A stretch of 64,000 bases of DNA from Strigamia acuminata (lineage: Eukaryota; Arthropoda; Chilopoda; Geophilomorpha; Linotaeniidae): NCBI GenBank assembly GCA_949358305.1, contig OX442315.1, positions 23,586,427 to 23,650,426 of the forward strand, in the 5' to 3' direction. The notes beneath the pieces were generated by a model. The model saw only the letters and a program-made list of their open reading frames with translations. It was not told the DNA's origin and did no database searches. Both the position numbers and the translations under genes were made by a program. Of this stretch, positions 22,591-34,700 are shown in pieces (the first letter of the stretch is position 1; each line of letters begins with the position of its first letter).

Positions 22591-22756
22591 TTACCAATTC
22601 GCCATTAGAAAGGTCCAAAAGCAGTCCCAATGGCGAATTGGGAGAAATTTGCCATTGGGACTGCTTTGGACAGAATAAAGTCAAAATTCGCCTTTCGTCC
22701 GAATGGCCAGATTCGCCCTTGGACGATTCGCCGTTGGAACGGCACCCCCTTTGTGC

Positions 22757-25325
22757 CTTATTCGCCCATTTTGGAACACGAATATTTCATTTGGTAACCG
22801 AAAATTCTGTGACGTTTGAGTACTACTGTTAAACATACGTACGCTGCGATGATTGTGCTGTCTTTAGAGGTCATCAGTGGTCATTGATGACCTAGGGCGA
22901 AATAGATGATGAAAGGTGGTTATCGAGACCCCTCTGTTGCAAGGAGACACATTGAGGAGACGAAAGTAGATGCTAGCACTTGTGATAGGGCGATCCAGTT
23001 CACGCGCTTGTAATAAGAAAAGGAATGTTTGAACGGGCAAGCTAATCAGGGACCCACAAAGACCAATCTTGCCAGTTGCAATACTTGAGATTATAAAATA
23101 TATGGGCAAAGGGAATTGTCTGCTTTGAATTGCAGTACAATTCAGATGGGAATCGACGGGCCTGTCAGTATGTAAGAATCATTCCATAGATGCTAAACGA
23201 TAAAAAAACAATAAAAAAAAACAATTTTTCTTACTAAATTCTTGATGCGTAACTTTTGTTGATCAAAGAAATAAAAGAAGGTTTAGACCTTTGGATAAAA
23301 TGTTCAGAATTCTTGTGCAATACTTGGAATTTTATTTCTGGGATCAAAAATTTAAAAACGGATAAAATTAAAACATTTAATTTTGTTTAAAAAAAACTAA
23401 AAATATTGAATAAAACTGGCAAAATTTAAAAAAATTACAATTTTAATTTTAGTTCTATATTTTTTGTGTGATATTTTCCTTTTGTTTTTACTACAAATAT
23501 ATTCATCCATTTTTTAATTTAATTTAAAAAATGTTTGTTAATATTTTCAGGGAGTATAAGTAGCTCTGTGTAGAGGATATTTTATTTTTATCCGGTCTAC
23601 GTACAGTGACTTTTTCAACAATGCTCTTTTGACGGGACAGTTTTCACCGATCTCATGGGCGCTCACTGTAGCATGACCAGAGTTGAAAGTTTGCAATGCA
23701 GTTTGTAAAATTTCATTAGTCAAGCATGTTTCTGTGTTGCTGCAGGTTTCATAAACAAGTCAGGTGCTTGCATTAATGTCACTTATAAAATACAGACCAT
23801 ATGTTACACGTCACTGTAAGTATGGATATTACTGCATTCTTATTGGTAACTGTGACAAGTCTAACACTAAATCTTTGAAGTGTTGAAAGGAGGAGTAGAA
23901 GACAAGATGTTTTGTATGGTTTTTAGCTGGTTATATTTTATTTATATTGTCACACAATTTTGCACACGTTTGAAAGGAATTTTGCACTTAAAACTAATTG
24001 TGAAGTTCAATTTAAACTGTCACGCCACTCCAGTCTATTAGCCTCTTGTGTTCAATACAGTGCACTATTCCAGCATCCATTTTCCACTTCAATGTCCAGT
24101 CTGGCTATTGCCATGACCAATTAAACACGATAAACTTTATTAAAAACAACAGGAATTGAATTGGTTGAATAAAATTGAAAAAGTATGCTAAAAATTAATT
24201 CTGCTAAAATGCATTGCATTGAGTGACAATTTGTGGCAGTAAAAAGGATTTGCTCAGTTGTCAGTGTGTTTATTCAACCTGTCGTGCGTATCTTAATCTA
24301 TTGGCGCAAGGAAAGATTAGACTTTCAAATGTAGAAAAATACATAAACAAATGGAATGTTTTAAAAGTGTAAAACAGAAACGAGGCAAAAGGGAAACGAG
24401 TGTGAAAATACCGAATGTTCACGTTGCAAGGCAATGGGCAAACGATTTAAATCGTATCTATATATAATTATGGTAAACAGCAAAGCATTTTCATTGTGGT
24501 GAGTCATTTTACGTTTGACTGGGTAATATGGAACTGCCATGCCATTGGCAGGGGAATGTGTAAAACAAGATTGTGTGCAATCTTGTAAACATAATATTCA
24601 ACATTAACAAACATCCACAAATAGATTTAACACTACAGTGTTGATTATTATTTCTATTAATAGATGGATGAAGAGAAAGTGGAAACAGACAAGAAAAGTC
24701 ACTTCACCGTAAATGTCATTTGATAGATAAAGTTTACCCTAGAGTTTAAAAGTCACTTAGTGGTGTTGCTCATGAGCAGTTACTGTAATTCCTCAATCAA
24801 ATGCTATTGCTGATCGGGCGATGGCAAAAGGAATAAACTAATCCACTACGAAAACACTAAGCGCATTCCTAAAGTCATTTTTAACTTGCATATTTTAACT
24901 TGATTGTATGTCGTGCATATGTCCAGTGCGACTGAGAACAGACTAAATCAGTCGCCATTTCTGAATTAGATTGGGACAATGGAGTTTAAAACTGCTGTTT
25001 AGTCTACTATTTTATGCCCAACTATTTTATGAATCTGACAGTAACTGCATTCAAAAAGTCGTTTTTTGTGTTTTAGGTGTTTGTGTTTTGGTTGTGTGAT
25101 GTTACTTCCTTGAATTTTTGTGCTTGTAGCTACAATACAGACCAAAAAACACAACTTTTTAAATGTAGAATTTTAATAAACAGCTGGAATAGTTTTAGGA
25201 GATTGTTTGTTTTGAAGTCATTATGATGGTAGCCATTTTGTTCGCATTAAAACAAACAAAAACAAATACCTTCACAAAACATTTTTGATTGCAGCTAAGT
25301 GCACCTACAAAAACAAAAAACTTCT
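22757..25325. other. Noncoding, with a degenerate MITE-like hairpin near 25040-25168
   Basis: No gene is supported. At 25040-25168 CTGCATTCAAAAAGT and an imperfect inverted copy (ACTTTTTAAATGTAG) suggest an old relative of the GCTGCATTCA MITEs. Confidence 0.35.
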
Positions 25326-25523
25326 CTGCAGTACAGTTGTTTTAAATTTGAAAATGAAAACAATGAAAACGTCCAAAGTGCATGCTCCGCCTTTTATCAA
25401 ATGAGTGCATTCATTCAAAAATAACTATTTTTAAAAGGAAAGAAAAGTTATTTTTCTTTTTATGAATTGAATCATTTGAATGCACCTAATGGATTTTATG
25501 CACTTAAAACAACTGTACTGCAG
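25326..25523. mobile_element. Inverted-repeat element with a smaller MITE nested inside
   Basis: CTGCAGTACAGTTGTTTTAA at 25326 and its reverse complement ending at 25523 form the outer ends. Inside, 25405-25485 is an 81-bp hairpin with GTGCATTCA and TGAATGCAC ends. Confidence 0.55.
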
Positions 25524-27636
25524 GGCAGTTTTATTTGTCCACTGGTGTACTTAGAAACTACGTAGAACTTTGTGAGAATTTCAGCAGGGTCACTTGATGT
25601 AAGGAGAACACATTGGTGGAATAATTCTTAGTTACATTCAGAAGGAGACCCCAAGAGTGTAAAATTCTCAATTGTTGAAATTTTTTTAAATAAAGCATTC
25701 TTATTTTCTAAACAGTCAATGCTTTCTTTATTTAAATGCATCTTTTTGGTGTATCGTTGCATGTAGTCACAACACAGAATTCTTTGCTGTGTGTTGTAAC
25801 ACTAAATTTTTTATTTTTTGAGTAAAAAGGCCAACACATGGTGTTCTAGAGCTAGTTCTAAGGACATGTAACATATGACATCGTAACTATTCACAAGTTC
25901 CAAGATGTCTGCGGCGATTTTTGATATTTTTATTCGCATCATCGCGGCTACATCTGCACATTGAAAGCTGCAGATTGCGTGTAAATCAGTGTGCAGATAT
26001 CAAATATGTTTTGAAAATAAAATTTAGTCGAACTTAAGCTGCCAACTCGTTTTCCTGGCTAACAGGCCCATTTTTTATTTCCGCTCTTTAGTTGCATTTG
26101 TTGCGAGTGGGTGGTCAAACAAAACACATGCTTGTAAATACACACTGAACTTGAGCAGTGACATTCCCATGTTTAAACCAATAATTTTAGCAAAGCACTT
26201 TCTCCTTTTTCTGATTCTCTCTAGTGATCTTTTGTATTCCAAAAAATGCATTTGTGTGAAAAACACTTCACCTAGGTGGGAAAGAATGTTTTTTTAAACA
26301 CCAAAATTTATGTGCAGGAATTTATATGCGGTTGAATTTTTCGTTTTACCAACATAGCTGGTATCATTTTGACCATGAACCATAACAAGGAGTTTTACCA
26401 GCGTGGAATGCAAACCGCGGACAAGGTGGTAATATAGTGGATTGCCCGCAGTTTCCGCAACAATGCAGAAAGGAAGAAAAAAAGTTGAAATGGTGCTTCA
26501 GTTGCCGAGCAATTCTTGCATAAAGCAATTTGTATTTTTGTGTTTAGGTTTTGAATTTTTGAATTTTTTATTTTACGATGTTTCCTGACATTTATTAGGG
26601 CCTAACGTGCAAGTTTAATAAGGTTTAAAGTGCATTATTAAGAAGCTTTTGTAAAATTCCCTGGAATATATTTTTTTCCTGCAGTAGTAATTGCATTTAC
26701 AGGATAAATACTAAAAACGAAAGTTTTTTGTTGGTCAACAAATTACATTTTAAATTTGTTTTGAACTTTAAAATAAGAGTGGCTTTGCAATTAACATGCG
26801 ATGTAATAGATTACGGTACTTTTGGTACATCGTGATCCATCACTATTTAGGTTGAATTTTATTGATTTTCTAAGAAAAATTTTAAATTCGTTTTTATTTA
26901 TTCTGCCTCACTGGATATTTCAGCGATCAACAAACATGCTTTTGTTTTCCAACTTTTTTCAATTATTTTTTAGAAAAAAATTGTACAGTTAAGAAATGCT
27001 TGATAATAACCCAAAGCAGGAATTTGAAAATATTTTTTTTTCAATTCAGTTTGAAATAATTTGTTTATCTCTGGAACCATTAAGAAAATAAATACAGTGC
27101 GTATCAATACGAGCGGAAATTTAAAATGTTTTCGTTTTAATTTCCAAGAAATTCGTTAGCTTCGCAAATAAACTATTGAAAGATTTTCTCTAATATAGAG
27201 CAATACTGGGAAAATGTCTCTTTCAGTCTTCTGTACTACCTTTATGTAGTTAATTTTGTAATTAAAATTTTCCTGAGTCACCTTATCAGTATTGACAAAG
27301 TGCTGCTCATTAATGGGTCTTCAACTTGATTTTTAATTGACATTTTTTAGTGGTTCTGCAAACAAACAAGCAAAAAAAGAAAAAATAGAAAAATAGCTGC
27401 TTTGTAGGCTTTTTACCTTGAGGGAACGTGCTATAATTATAATTAGCATAACACTGGATTGCACAGGTCTGAATGGAAATTATTCTGTAGTTTAGCTATA
27501 TTCAGGTTAATTCAATACGGATTGTAAGCAATTTTTAATTTGTATAAAATGCGGAATTTAATGAACGTTTTGACAGTTGAATGTGGTCTTAGCCAGAAGA
27601 TTTTCTAATTAAGTTTAACCACAAATAATGAAATAT
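25524..27636. other. Noncoding, nothing recognised
   Basis: No supported gene or RNA. Confidence 0.4.
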
Positions 27637-27704
27637 AGGAAAGTGCGTGGGCCTAATGGTTAATTGGACAGAAGTGCATTTACGCATTAGGTCGAGTAAA
27701 TTGC
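27637..27704 (+). repeat. Weak tRNA-like segment (possible SINE head)
   Basis: TGGGCCTAATGGTTAA resembles an A-box region, and GGTCGAGTAA is a poor B box at roughly tRNA spacing. The outermost four bases (GTGC/GCAC) can pair. The GC-richer sequence to 27890 could be a body. This is weak. Confidence 0.2.
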
Positions 27705-27890
27705 ACATTAGAACGAAATGCTACAATATTTAATGCAGAGCCATCTTTGAGGCTACACAATTTTTCGCAAAATCTCATATATCGGGCCAAATCCAGGTCG
27801 CTACATCGGACGAGATGTGCCGTTATATTTGGAGAATGTGACACGATTTCACGGCAGATCCCTGCTTGGTGCTTCACCTGACTCAACTAA

Positions 27891-29804
27891 ATTGTTAATA
27901 AATTTGTGTGCTGCGTATGATTTCTAGGAATATATTTACACTTTATCTCCTACATATGAACGCGGGCAACAACATGTTGTCATTTCTTTATGATGTTTGT
28001 GTATCCTTAAGGGTCTTTATTGTTTATTCCTAAGTGAGCTTGCGACATGATAGATAAACCTAGGATAAACAAAGCAAGTTGTTGTCTTTACCTTCGCGTG
28101 TTTGGGAAAATGAAATTTTGAGTGGAAAAAAATCAAATTAAAAAAGATTTTTTTTTTTTTTTTTTTAATTTAAATTTTGTTTATTTTTTGAGGTTTTATT
28201 TTGTGGTAAACGGATTAAGTTGCCATTGACGTGATTGAATTAAGATAATTGATTAATAGTTTTTTTTATTTTATTATATTTTTTTATTTTATTAAAAAAT
28301 TAGCTGATTTTTGACACGGCTTGTCAACGGCGTTGATTTTCCACTTTCTTGGTTCATGGTAAAAGTCTTGAAAGGTTTTGGCAGAGATGTGACAAGTATG
28401 AAATGATTTTTTAAATTATTTTTTTTTTTTTTGGTGTGGGGGATTTTAACCTGAGTGATGAAGCTGAAAATGAATTATGTTTTCAACTGCATTAAAATGA
28501 TTAATTGAAAAATCAATAGGGAGCAGTCGGTGGATAAATTTTTAAAAAGAAAAATCCAAATTAAAAAGGTGGATAATTTACTAAGAAGCATCAAATTAAC
28601 TCTTTGCTCCGGATAATTGAAACAAACGAATTGACAAATAAATCAAGTTTGGCCTTTCCTTCTTATTTGTTTCAAGTCCTAATTTAAAACTGATTAACTC
28701 TGCGAACGGACGAAGAGATTATTTTCTCTTTGCTATTTATTGTCTTTCTTTACATCAATGCCTGGATGGCCGGAAATCTAGCTCATTTCTTACACAAACA
28801 CGACGTTTCAAGGAGGGAAAAAACCTACACCAGACGTGACTAGAAGCTTGTATATCTCCTATGTTTATTCGGTAGTGGATTAGGTTTACCGCACATGTAC
28901 CATAGTCTCTCAGGAGTGGAATTGTGAATTATAGTTATTGGTCTAATAATTTACTTCCAGGTATAGATTTATGTCGTTATTTATTAAATGTCGTTTAATT
29001 TTTACGTTTTTTTTCTTTTTCTCATTTTATTTCGCTACTTCTGAGAATTGTCAACCATTAATTTTGATTCATGAACCGGTATAACTGGAATTTATGAAGT
29101 TATAACTTGATGCTCTATGGTGAACGCACAAATCAACAGTTTTACGGTATGTTTATTAGTTAGGTTAGGTGCTAGTGTGAATGATTATGTTGTAGTAATT
29201 AATAAATTTGAGCAAGTGTGTGGTAGGTAATACACTAACAGTGTGGACATATATTTGTACTACTGGAATTGCAGACATTATAAACCGTGGCGAAATGCAT
29301 CGATTTGTTGTATGAATGAAACTTCACATGGCTATAGTAGTTAATGCATTGGAAGTTGGATACATAATACTTTAAACATATTTTTTCTCTCGATATTTTT
29401 TATGCTACACAGCTGTTTATTATTTGGTTTTCTATTGACGATAGGTCTACACACGAATTTAAAAGCTTTTAACTTAAGAAGTAACTAATGCAACCTTAAA
29501 CGTGTAGGGAACACAATGATATCTTGCATGTAAGTTTTATTATTATGTATGCAACTACGTTTAAGTGGCGTATGAATTAATAACATACAATTTTTAATAT
29601 TATAAAATATTTTAAGCTCATGAATCATTTAACAATTTTCAAATTAAGACATTAAACTTAAAAGAATTTTTGACGGCTTTGAAACATAATTTAACGTTGT
29701 AAAGCCGAAAAAAATTGTTTTTTTTTTTATTATGGAGGTAAGATAATGTTGTATAATTGATGAGTGAGTTCCATTTTTGATCAGTTTGGATGCTTGGTTC
29801 GAAT
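27891..29804. other. Noncoding, nothing recognised
   Basis: AT-rich, with long T-runs near 28146-28166 and 28421-28432. Confidence 0.4.
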
Positions 29805-29921
29805 AGGGATCGCTCATCATGCTGATAGCCCGATTTTATAAGGTCAGAAGAGTTCAGCAGCATTGAACCTGGTCGTTTGTCAGAACATGGATGGGTGACC
29901 TATTGGGAATTCAAGTTTTTT
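29805..29921 (+). repeat. 5S rRNA-derived sequence (pseudogene or 5S-type SINE head)
   Basis: A stretch of about 117 nt tracks animal 5S rRNA: CATGCTGATAGCCCGAT near the 5' part, GTCAGAAGAGTTCAGCAG where the A box lies, CCTGGTC, then ATGGATGGGTGACC (C box) and TTGGGAA. A T6 run at 29916-29921 could end Pol III transcription. Several insertions and substitutions break the helices, so it is not a functional 5S gene. A 5S-derived SINE (SINE3 type) is the main alternative. Confidence 0.6.
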
Positions 29922-31595
29922 CAAATTTTTGTGTGATTTATGGTATTTTCTATGGCAATAACATTTTGCCACCCATCTCCAACTAGATTTTCTGTGGGTA
30001 CCCAGTTCTCGGTGCAAAACTAAGATTGGCCTTCAAGAAAGTCATCTGATGATATGATACCCCAGAGAGGCATTACTGCCTTTGTAATCTTGACCATGAT
30101 AACTTGACGCATATTCTACAATACCTGATAACTTTCTATACTGTCGGGTAATTCTTGTAATTCTAGGAGAACGAATCAAAGGAACCCTTTAAGTCTAAAT
30201 GGCACATACTCGTAGTTGTGGTGGACTCTTGTATTCACGCAGTTGGATTCAATTTAGTATTGTGTCAACTTTAAGTTAGTTTTAAGTTTTAGTTTATATT
30301 ATCTACTATTTACAGAAATAGGTCAGTTTGACCGCATTTCGGTTCATTTTAGGCATAATAAATTGTGATGAAACTCAGTGGTAAATCTTTTTCTTGAAAC
30401 TCGGTATTATTGTTGTGTTTAGGTTAGCGTTTGTGATAGAAAGTATTTTTTAAGTCGGTATTGCTCCATATCATCTCCGTATTTTGACAAAATTCATTGA
30501 CGTTTTTCACTCAGTAAGTCAACAACATTCGCTCGTTCTTGGAGTAGACTTATATCATGGTTGAACGAATAATCATAATTGAACGAGCGTCCAAGCGAAT
30601 AAATCCTCTCTTTTTGTAGTTTTTTTTGTATAGCGTTTTTGTCCCGTGTTATTGTGCGATGTCCTTGTATAGTCAACAGTGTGGGGGTATTGGAGGGGAA
30701 TTGTCTCGAAAGAAAGCAGTTTATGATGGTTTCTTTTACACATGTAAAGTTCAACACCCGAATTTAGATGAAACAAAAACATTGAATTGATCAATTTGTT
30801 TTCTTTGGACATCATTTGTAATGGAAGCCAATGAACGGGCTAGATTGTCAGGCGATCAGCCCAGTGAGCCATTTTAGTAAGCCGCTTAAGCCAAACACAT
30901 TATAGTGCTTAAACACTTAGTTTACCAATATAATTTATTTTTTATTTTTTATTTTATTAATTTAAAATTTTGGTACGCTTTGAGGGTCTGTGCAAGGATT
31001 TAAGAGATTAAAGAGTGCGAATTTTAATGTCGGTTGCTATTCTCCTTTAAAGTCGTAGCAACAGCTGCATAGATTGTTAGATAAGTAGCCTATCTTTATG
31101 ACGCACAATTCTCGAACAAGATTTTAATCAATAAAGAATAGGCTACAACAAATTGTGGTTGTTTCTAAGATTACTGGGAATGTTCAAGTTTACATGAGAA
31201 ATTTAACCGAGTAAATAACCACAAGAATCAGCGCTTGATTTTGAAATGCTTTAAGAATGCATCTTGTCTGATAATTTGACATCTTTGTCTACTCATAAAT
31301 AGGAAAGTAGCAATTCGCTTCTAACGTTGACAACCGGCTGAAATTGAAAATACGAAATTGCAACTCCTTTTTGAAAATTAGCTACTTAAGTAATTAATGG
31401 TGTCATTACACACGTCCTATTTTGTACGCAGATTAAGCTGCTGACACCTACAGTTTGGAGTGCTGCAGAGCTAATTGAAATTAGAGAATGGAAAATTGTA
31501 TAAGAGGTGATTTGGAGGGAAATATATTTTTAGGAGACAATTTTTTATCGATTAAAACTTGGTCGTATGAAATACAAAAAAAATGTGCAGACGAA
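29922..31595. other. Noncoding, nothing recognised
   Basis: No supported features. Confidence 0.4.
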
Positions 31596-31597
31596 TA

Positions 31598-31709
31598 GTT
31601 TTAAAATTAACTACGTACATATTGGGCTTCTATCGAATCACAGCAACGTACATTTCTATTTTATGGAGATTCGATAGAAACCCAACGTGTGCATGGTTAA
31701 TTTTAAAAC
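31598..31709. mobile_element. 112-bp TA-type MITE hairpin
   Basis: TA flanks (31596-31597 and 31710-31711). Inverted arms of about 41 bp (GTTTTAAAATTAAC at the end, CTTCTATCGAATC near the loop) enclose a 28-nt loop. Tc1/mariner-type insertion is likely. Confidence 0.75.
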
Positions 31710-31711
31710 TA

Positions 31712-34700
31712 TTTGGTGTGGTGAATGGATCAAGCAGAGTATCAAATTTGTAATTAGCAGCGGTCCTTTATGTCTGATGGTTCTTCGAAATAGGCACGAG
31801 CTCCACCAGGTCGTGTATTACACTTTAAACAACCAAACCACAACTGTACAAATATTTTTCTTTATTTTCGTTCTTACTGTTTTTGCTTCCACTTAACTTC
31901 AATGACTGTGTGGGCGCACTGGTACATTTCATTCGGCAAATGACCCACAAGGCCAAGTTTGTCTGTGGTGCCATGGTGATAATGGTGAGGCAGAAATATT
32001 AAATCACACGTGTTGCTACGTAAAATTCATTATCTTTAACGTGTTGATTAAATTCAGATAATTAATTAGTGAACATAATAGAACTATTTATTAGACTTAA
32101 TGACATAATAAAAATTGAATGTGTTTGTTTTTATTATCCAACTTTAAAGGTCGGATACGAGAGTTGGGTGGGGGTTGGGTTGTTAAAAAATTAATTTGTC
32201 GATAAAGCATGTTTTATTATAAATCACGAGTCACTTGAGTTGGTTTCGAGTTTGCAACAAGTTGGAGGGAATTGCTTTAGGTAAGATAAATTTTTTCTTT
32301 TCTTAGCATGAAACGCATTAATCTTGAAATAATGTTAGTTTAAGCTAAAAACAATTAGAAAATTAACATTAGGTGCATTATTGTTGCAAAACTGTGTATG
32401 TTTTTTTTTTTTTAGCCTATTTGTGGTTTAGTTTTTGGGTCTCGTGCTCGGTTTTGCAAAAAAATACCGATTAATATTTCTATTTTAATCAACTGACAAA
32501 TTGTAACACAATTATGACTTTACTCTCGTGAATTCATCGCCTAAAAAGTTTGATCCCTTGATCTAACTTTCGTGGCAGCCATTTTGAATTTGGTTGTAAA
32601 ACAATTTCAAAAACAATTCCAGCGTTACTTTTGTTTTAGTAGTTTTTGGTGCTTGTTTATGGCTGTTTTAGAAACACAAAAAACATTAAAAACAGGAAGT
32701 TTGAATGCACTTATTGTACATTTAAATGACATGACACTGCTAGCAGATTGTAATAGACATGAGGTTGACTTTTGTGCTGGATGGGGATTTCAAAATTTGT
32801 TGATATCACTGTATTGAGATTAAACTAATTTGGTTAGCAATAAATAAACTAAGCAGAATAGAAGACTTGACATTGTAATTTATCGTTGTATGTTAATTTT
32901 GACATGATGGAACACATACATGATGGCAAACCGTATTAGAAGCTCTGAACAGGAGTCAAACTCGTACGGGCACGTCCCATTAGATTTCAAATCCAATTTA
33001 AATGATCATCTTGTATGTTAGAAAAATGTTTATTTTCAAACATGTCCCATAGGACTATTCTACTGCAATGGAGATTGACGGCATGGTACAACATTGTTAA
33101 CATCTCCCTAGAGATGAAACTAGTTTGTTATCAATTAGCAAGAATTATGGAGAAACTAATATAATTGACATTTGATGCGTTCACCCCGCTCCTTCCAAAG
33201 TATATTCTTTTACATCATTTAGTTTTTGTCATTAATTTTAAATGAACTCAGACTCGGTTAAAAATATATAGGTAAACATGAGCCACAAGATTGACTGTGT
33301 TTGTCACTTATGGATTTTTCTGAGGCCAGAAGTCTACTTCAAGATTTATAAGTATGGATTCATATTTATTCTTCTTTTATGCTAAGTAAAATTGTTTTAG
33401 GTACTTGTATATAGATTGAATGCAATTTGTGAAGAGATTTTTTAGCTTTTTTAAATGCGGCGCTAAGACGATTTTTCTGTTGATTTACTGGCAGAAAAAA
33501 TAACGGATTTTTACAAAATGCAGAAAAGTTGTCAAATTGTCGTGTTTTCGCCTTGAGTGGGAATCAGGCCATTATTGTCCCAAGATTGAAGATTTCAGTG
33601 TTACCGTAAACCACCACTTTCAAGCTCGGGGCCCTCAATGCGAATCGTCACTGTTTTCTTTAGCAAAGAACAAAGTAGTCGTGGGCGCCAATCCCCGATT
33701 CGCCGGGGGAGTGAGATTACGGTGTAAATAACCCAACAATGCACGCACTATTTGCTGAAATTTTAATAATGAAATTAATTAGGATTGACCCATTGACTCT
33801 GCATTACAGACTGTCATGCAGGTAACAATTTTTTAATTTTAATTTTAATTTTGTAAGTGCTGTTTGATATAGCGTTTTGAAATTATTTTGACGAGTTTTC
33901 ATCAGAGCAGAAAAACATGTTTATGATGAGCGAGTTTAAAAAAAAAACATTTCGAAGAAAAAGCTGTATAGTTTTAGCTGCACATTAACGTTACCCTCGA
34001 AGATCGAATGCTTTATTATTTTGTAGAGCACATCGGGGGAAAAAAATGATGAGAGGTTTTTATAAAGTGGAGGTTTTAAATTTGATCTATTTCCATGGAA
34101 TCTATGTTTTGCCATGGCAAAAGAATCAGTAAACAGGGTCACATGCATCTGCTGGTTACCATAACAACAAATCACAGACTTGGATTAATGTTGACAGCAC
34201 TCAACACCCTTTCTCTCTCTTTAGTTTTGTTAAGTTTCAATCGGATTTGTATTTTGCTTACAAATTTACACTGGGCTGTTTTAAGTGGGGTGAATGTCCA
34301 TTGTCCTTATGAACTTTGTTGTTGATTAAACGCACCATGAATAACTTAAGACTTGATGTATTTTTTTTCCCTTTTTAAGGTTTTAAACGTATTAAATTGC
34401 GCTGTAAAGAGCGGTATTGACCTTCAAACTTAAGCCGTGACAAGCAAGAGAATAAGCAACTGGACGTTTCTATTACTTTCGGGCTGAAATACATTAAAAA
34501 TTGAAATCGTTTTGTTTTAATTTGTTTTTATGTTTAATAATTTATCTAACTGTTGTTTAAAATGTCGCGTTGCAGAAAAATCATAATTAACTGCTTTGCA
34601 GTTTTTTTTTTTAAAGAAAATCTAATTTATCAGTTTTGTTAGAATTTATTTAGTTATTTTTTTAGATTTTAATAAATTGGATTAGAAACCACATTTTTGG

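Larger units (their letters stand above)
16977..22747. mobile_element. 5.77-kb foldback element with hairpin-array ends
   Basis: The 9-mer CCTTTGTGC flanks both sides exactly (16968-16976 and 22748-22756). The termini are inverted: GGGTACCCGTTCCAACGG on the left and, reverse-complemented, GGGTGCCGTTCCAACGG on the right. Arms of about 2.5 kb (16977 to about 19625, and about 20283 to 22747) are near-identical inverted copies around a 650-bp unmatched centre. Each arm has, from outside in, tandem 54-bp hairpin repeats, a unique TTTCGATGAAATT-rich segment, a family A MITE, and Helentron-like sequence. Long inverted repeats made of subrepeats plus a 9-bp duplication match the architecture of Drosophila FB foldback elements (Mutator-like). 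No transposase is seen; mobilisation would be in trans. All ORFs over the arrays are read-through of the repeats. Confidence 0.82.

Noticed and set aside
22864-23109. 81-codon minus-strand frame next to the foldback element
   Set aside because: No recognised family or splice support; left as noncoding.
33537-33731. 64-codon open frame in a GC-richer patch
   Set aside because: No homologous motif and no convincing splice pair; mentioned only as a composition peak.
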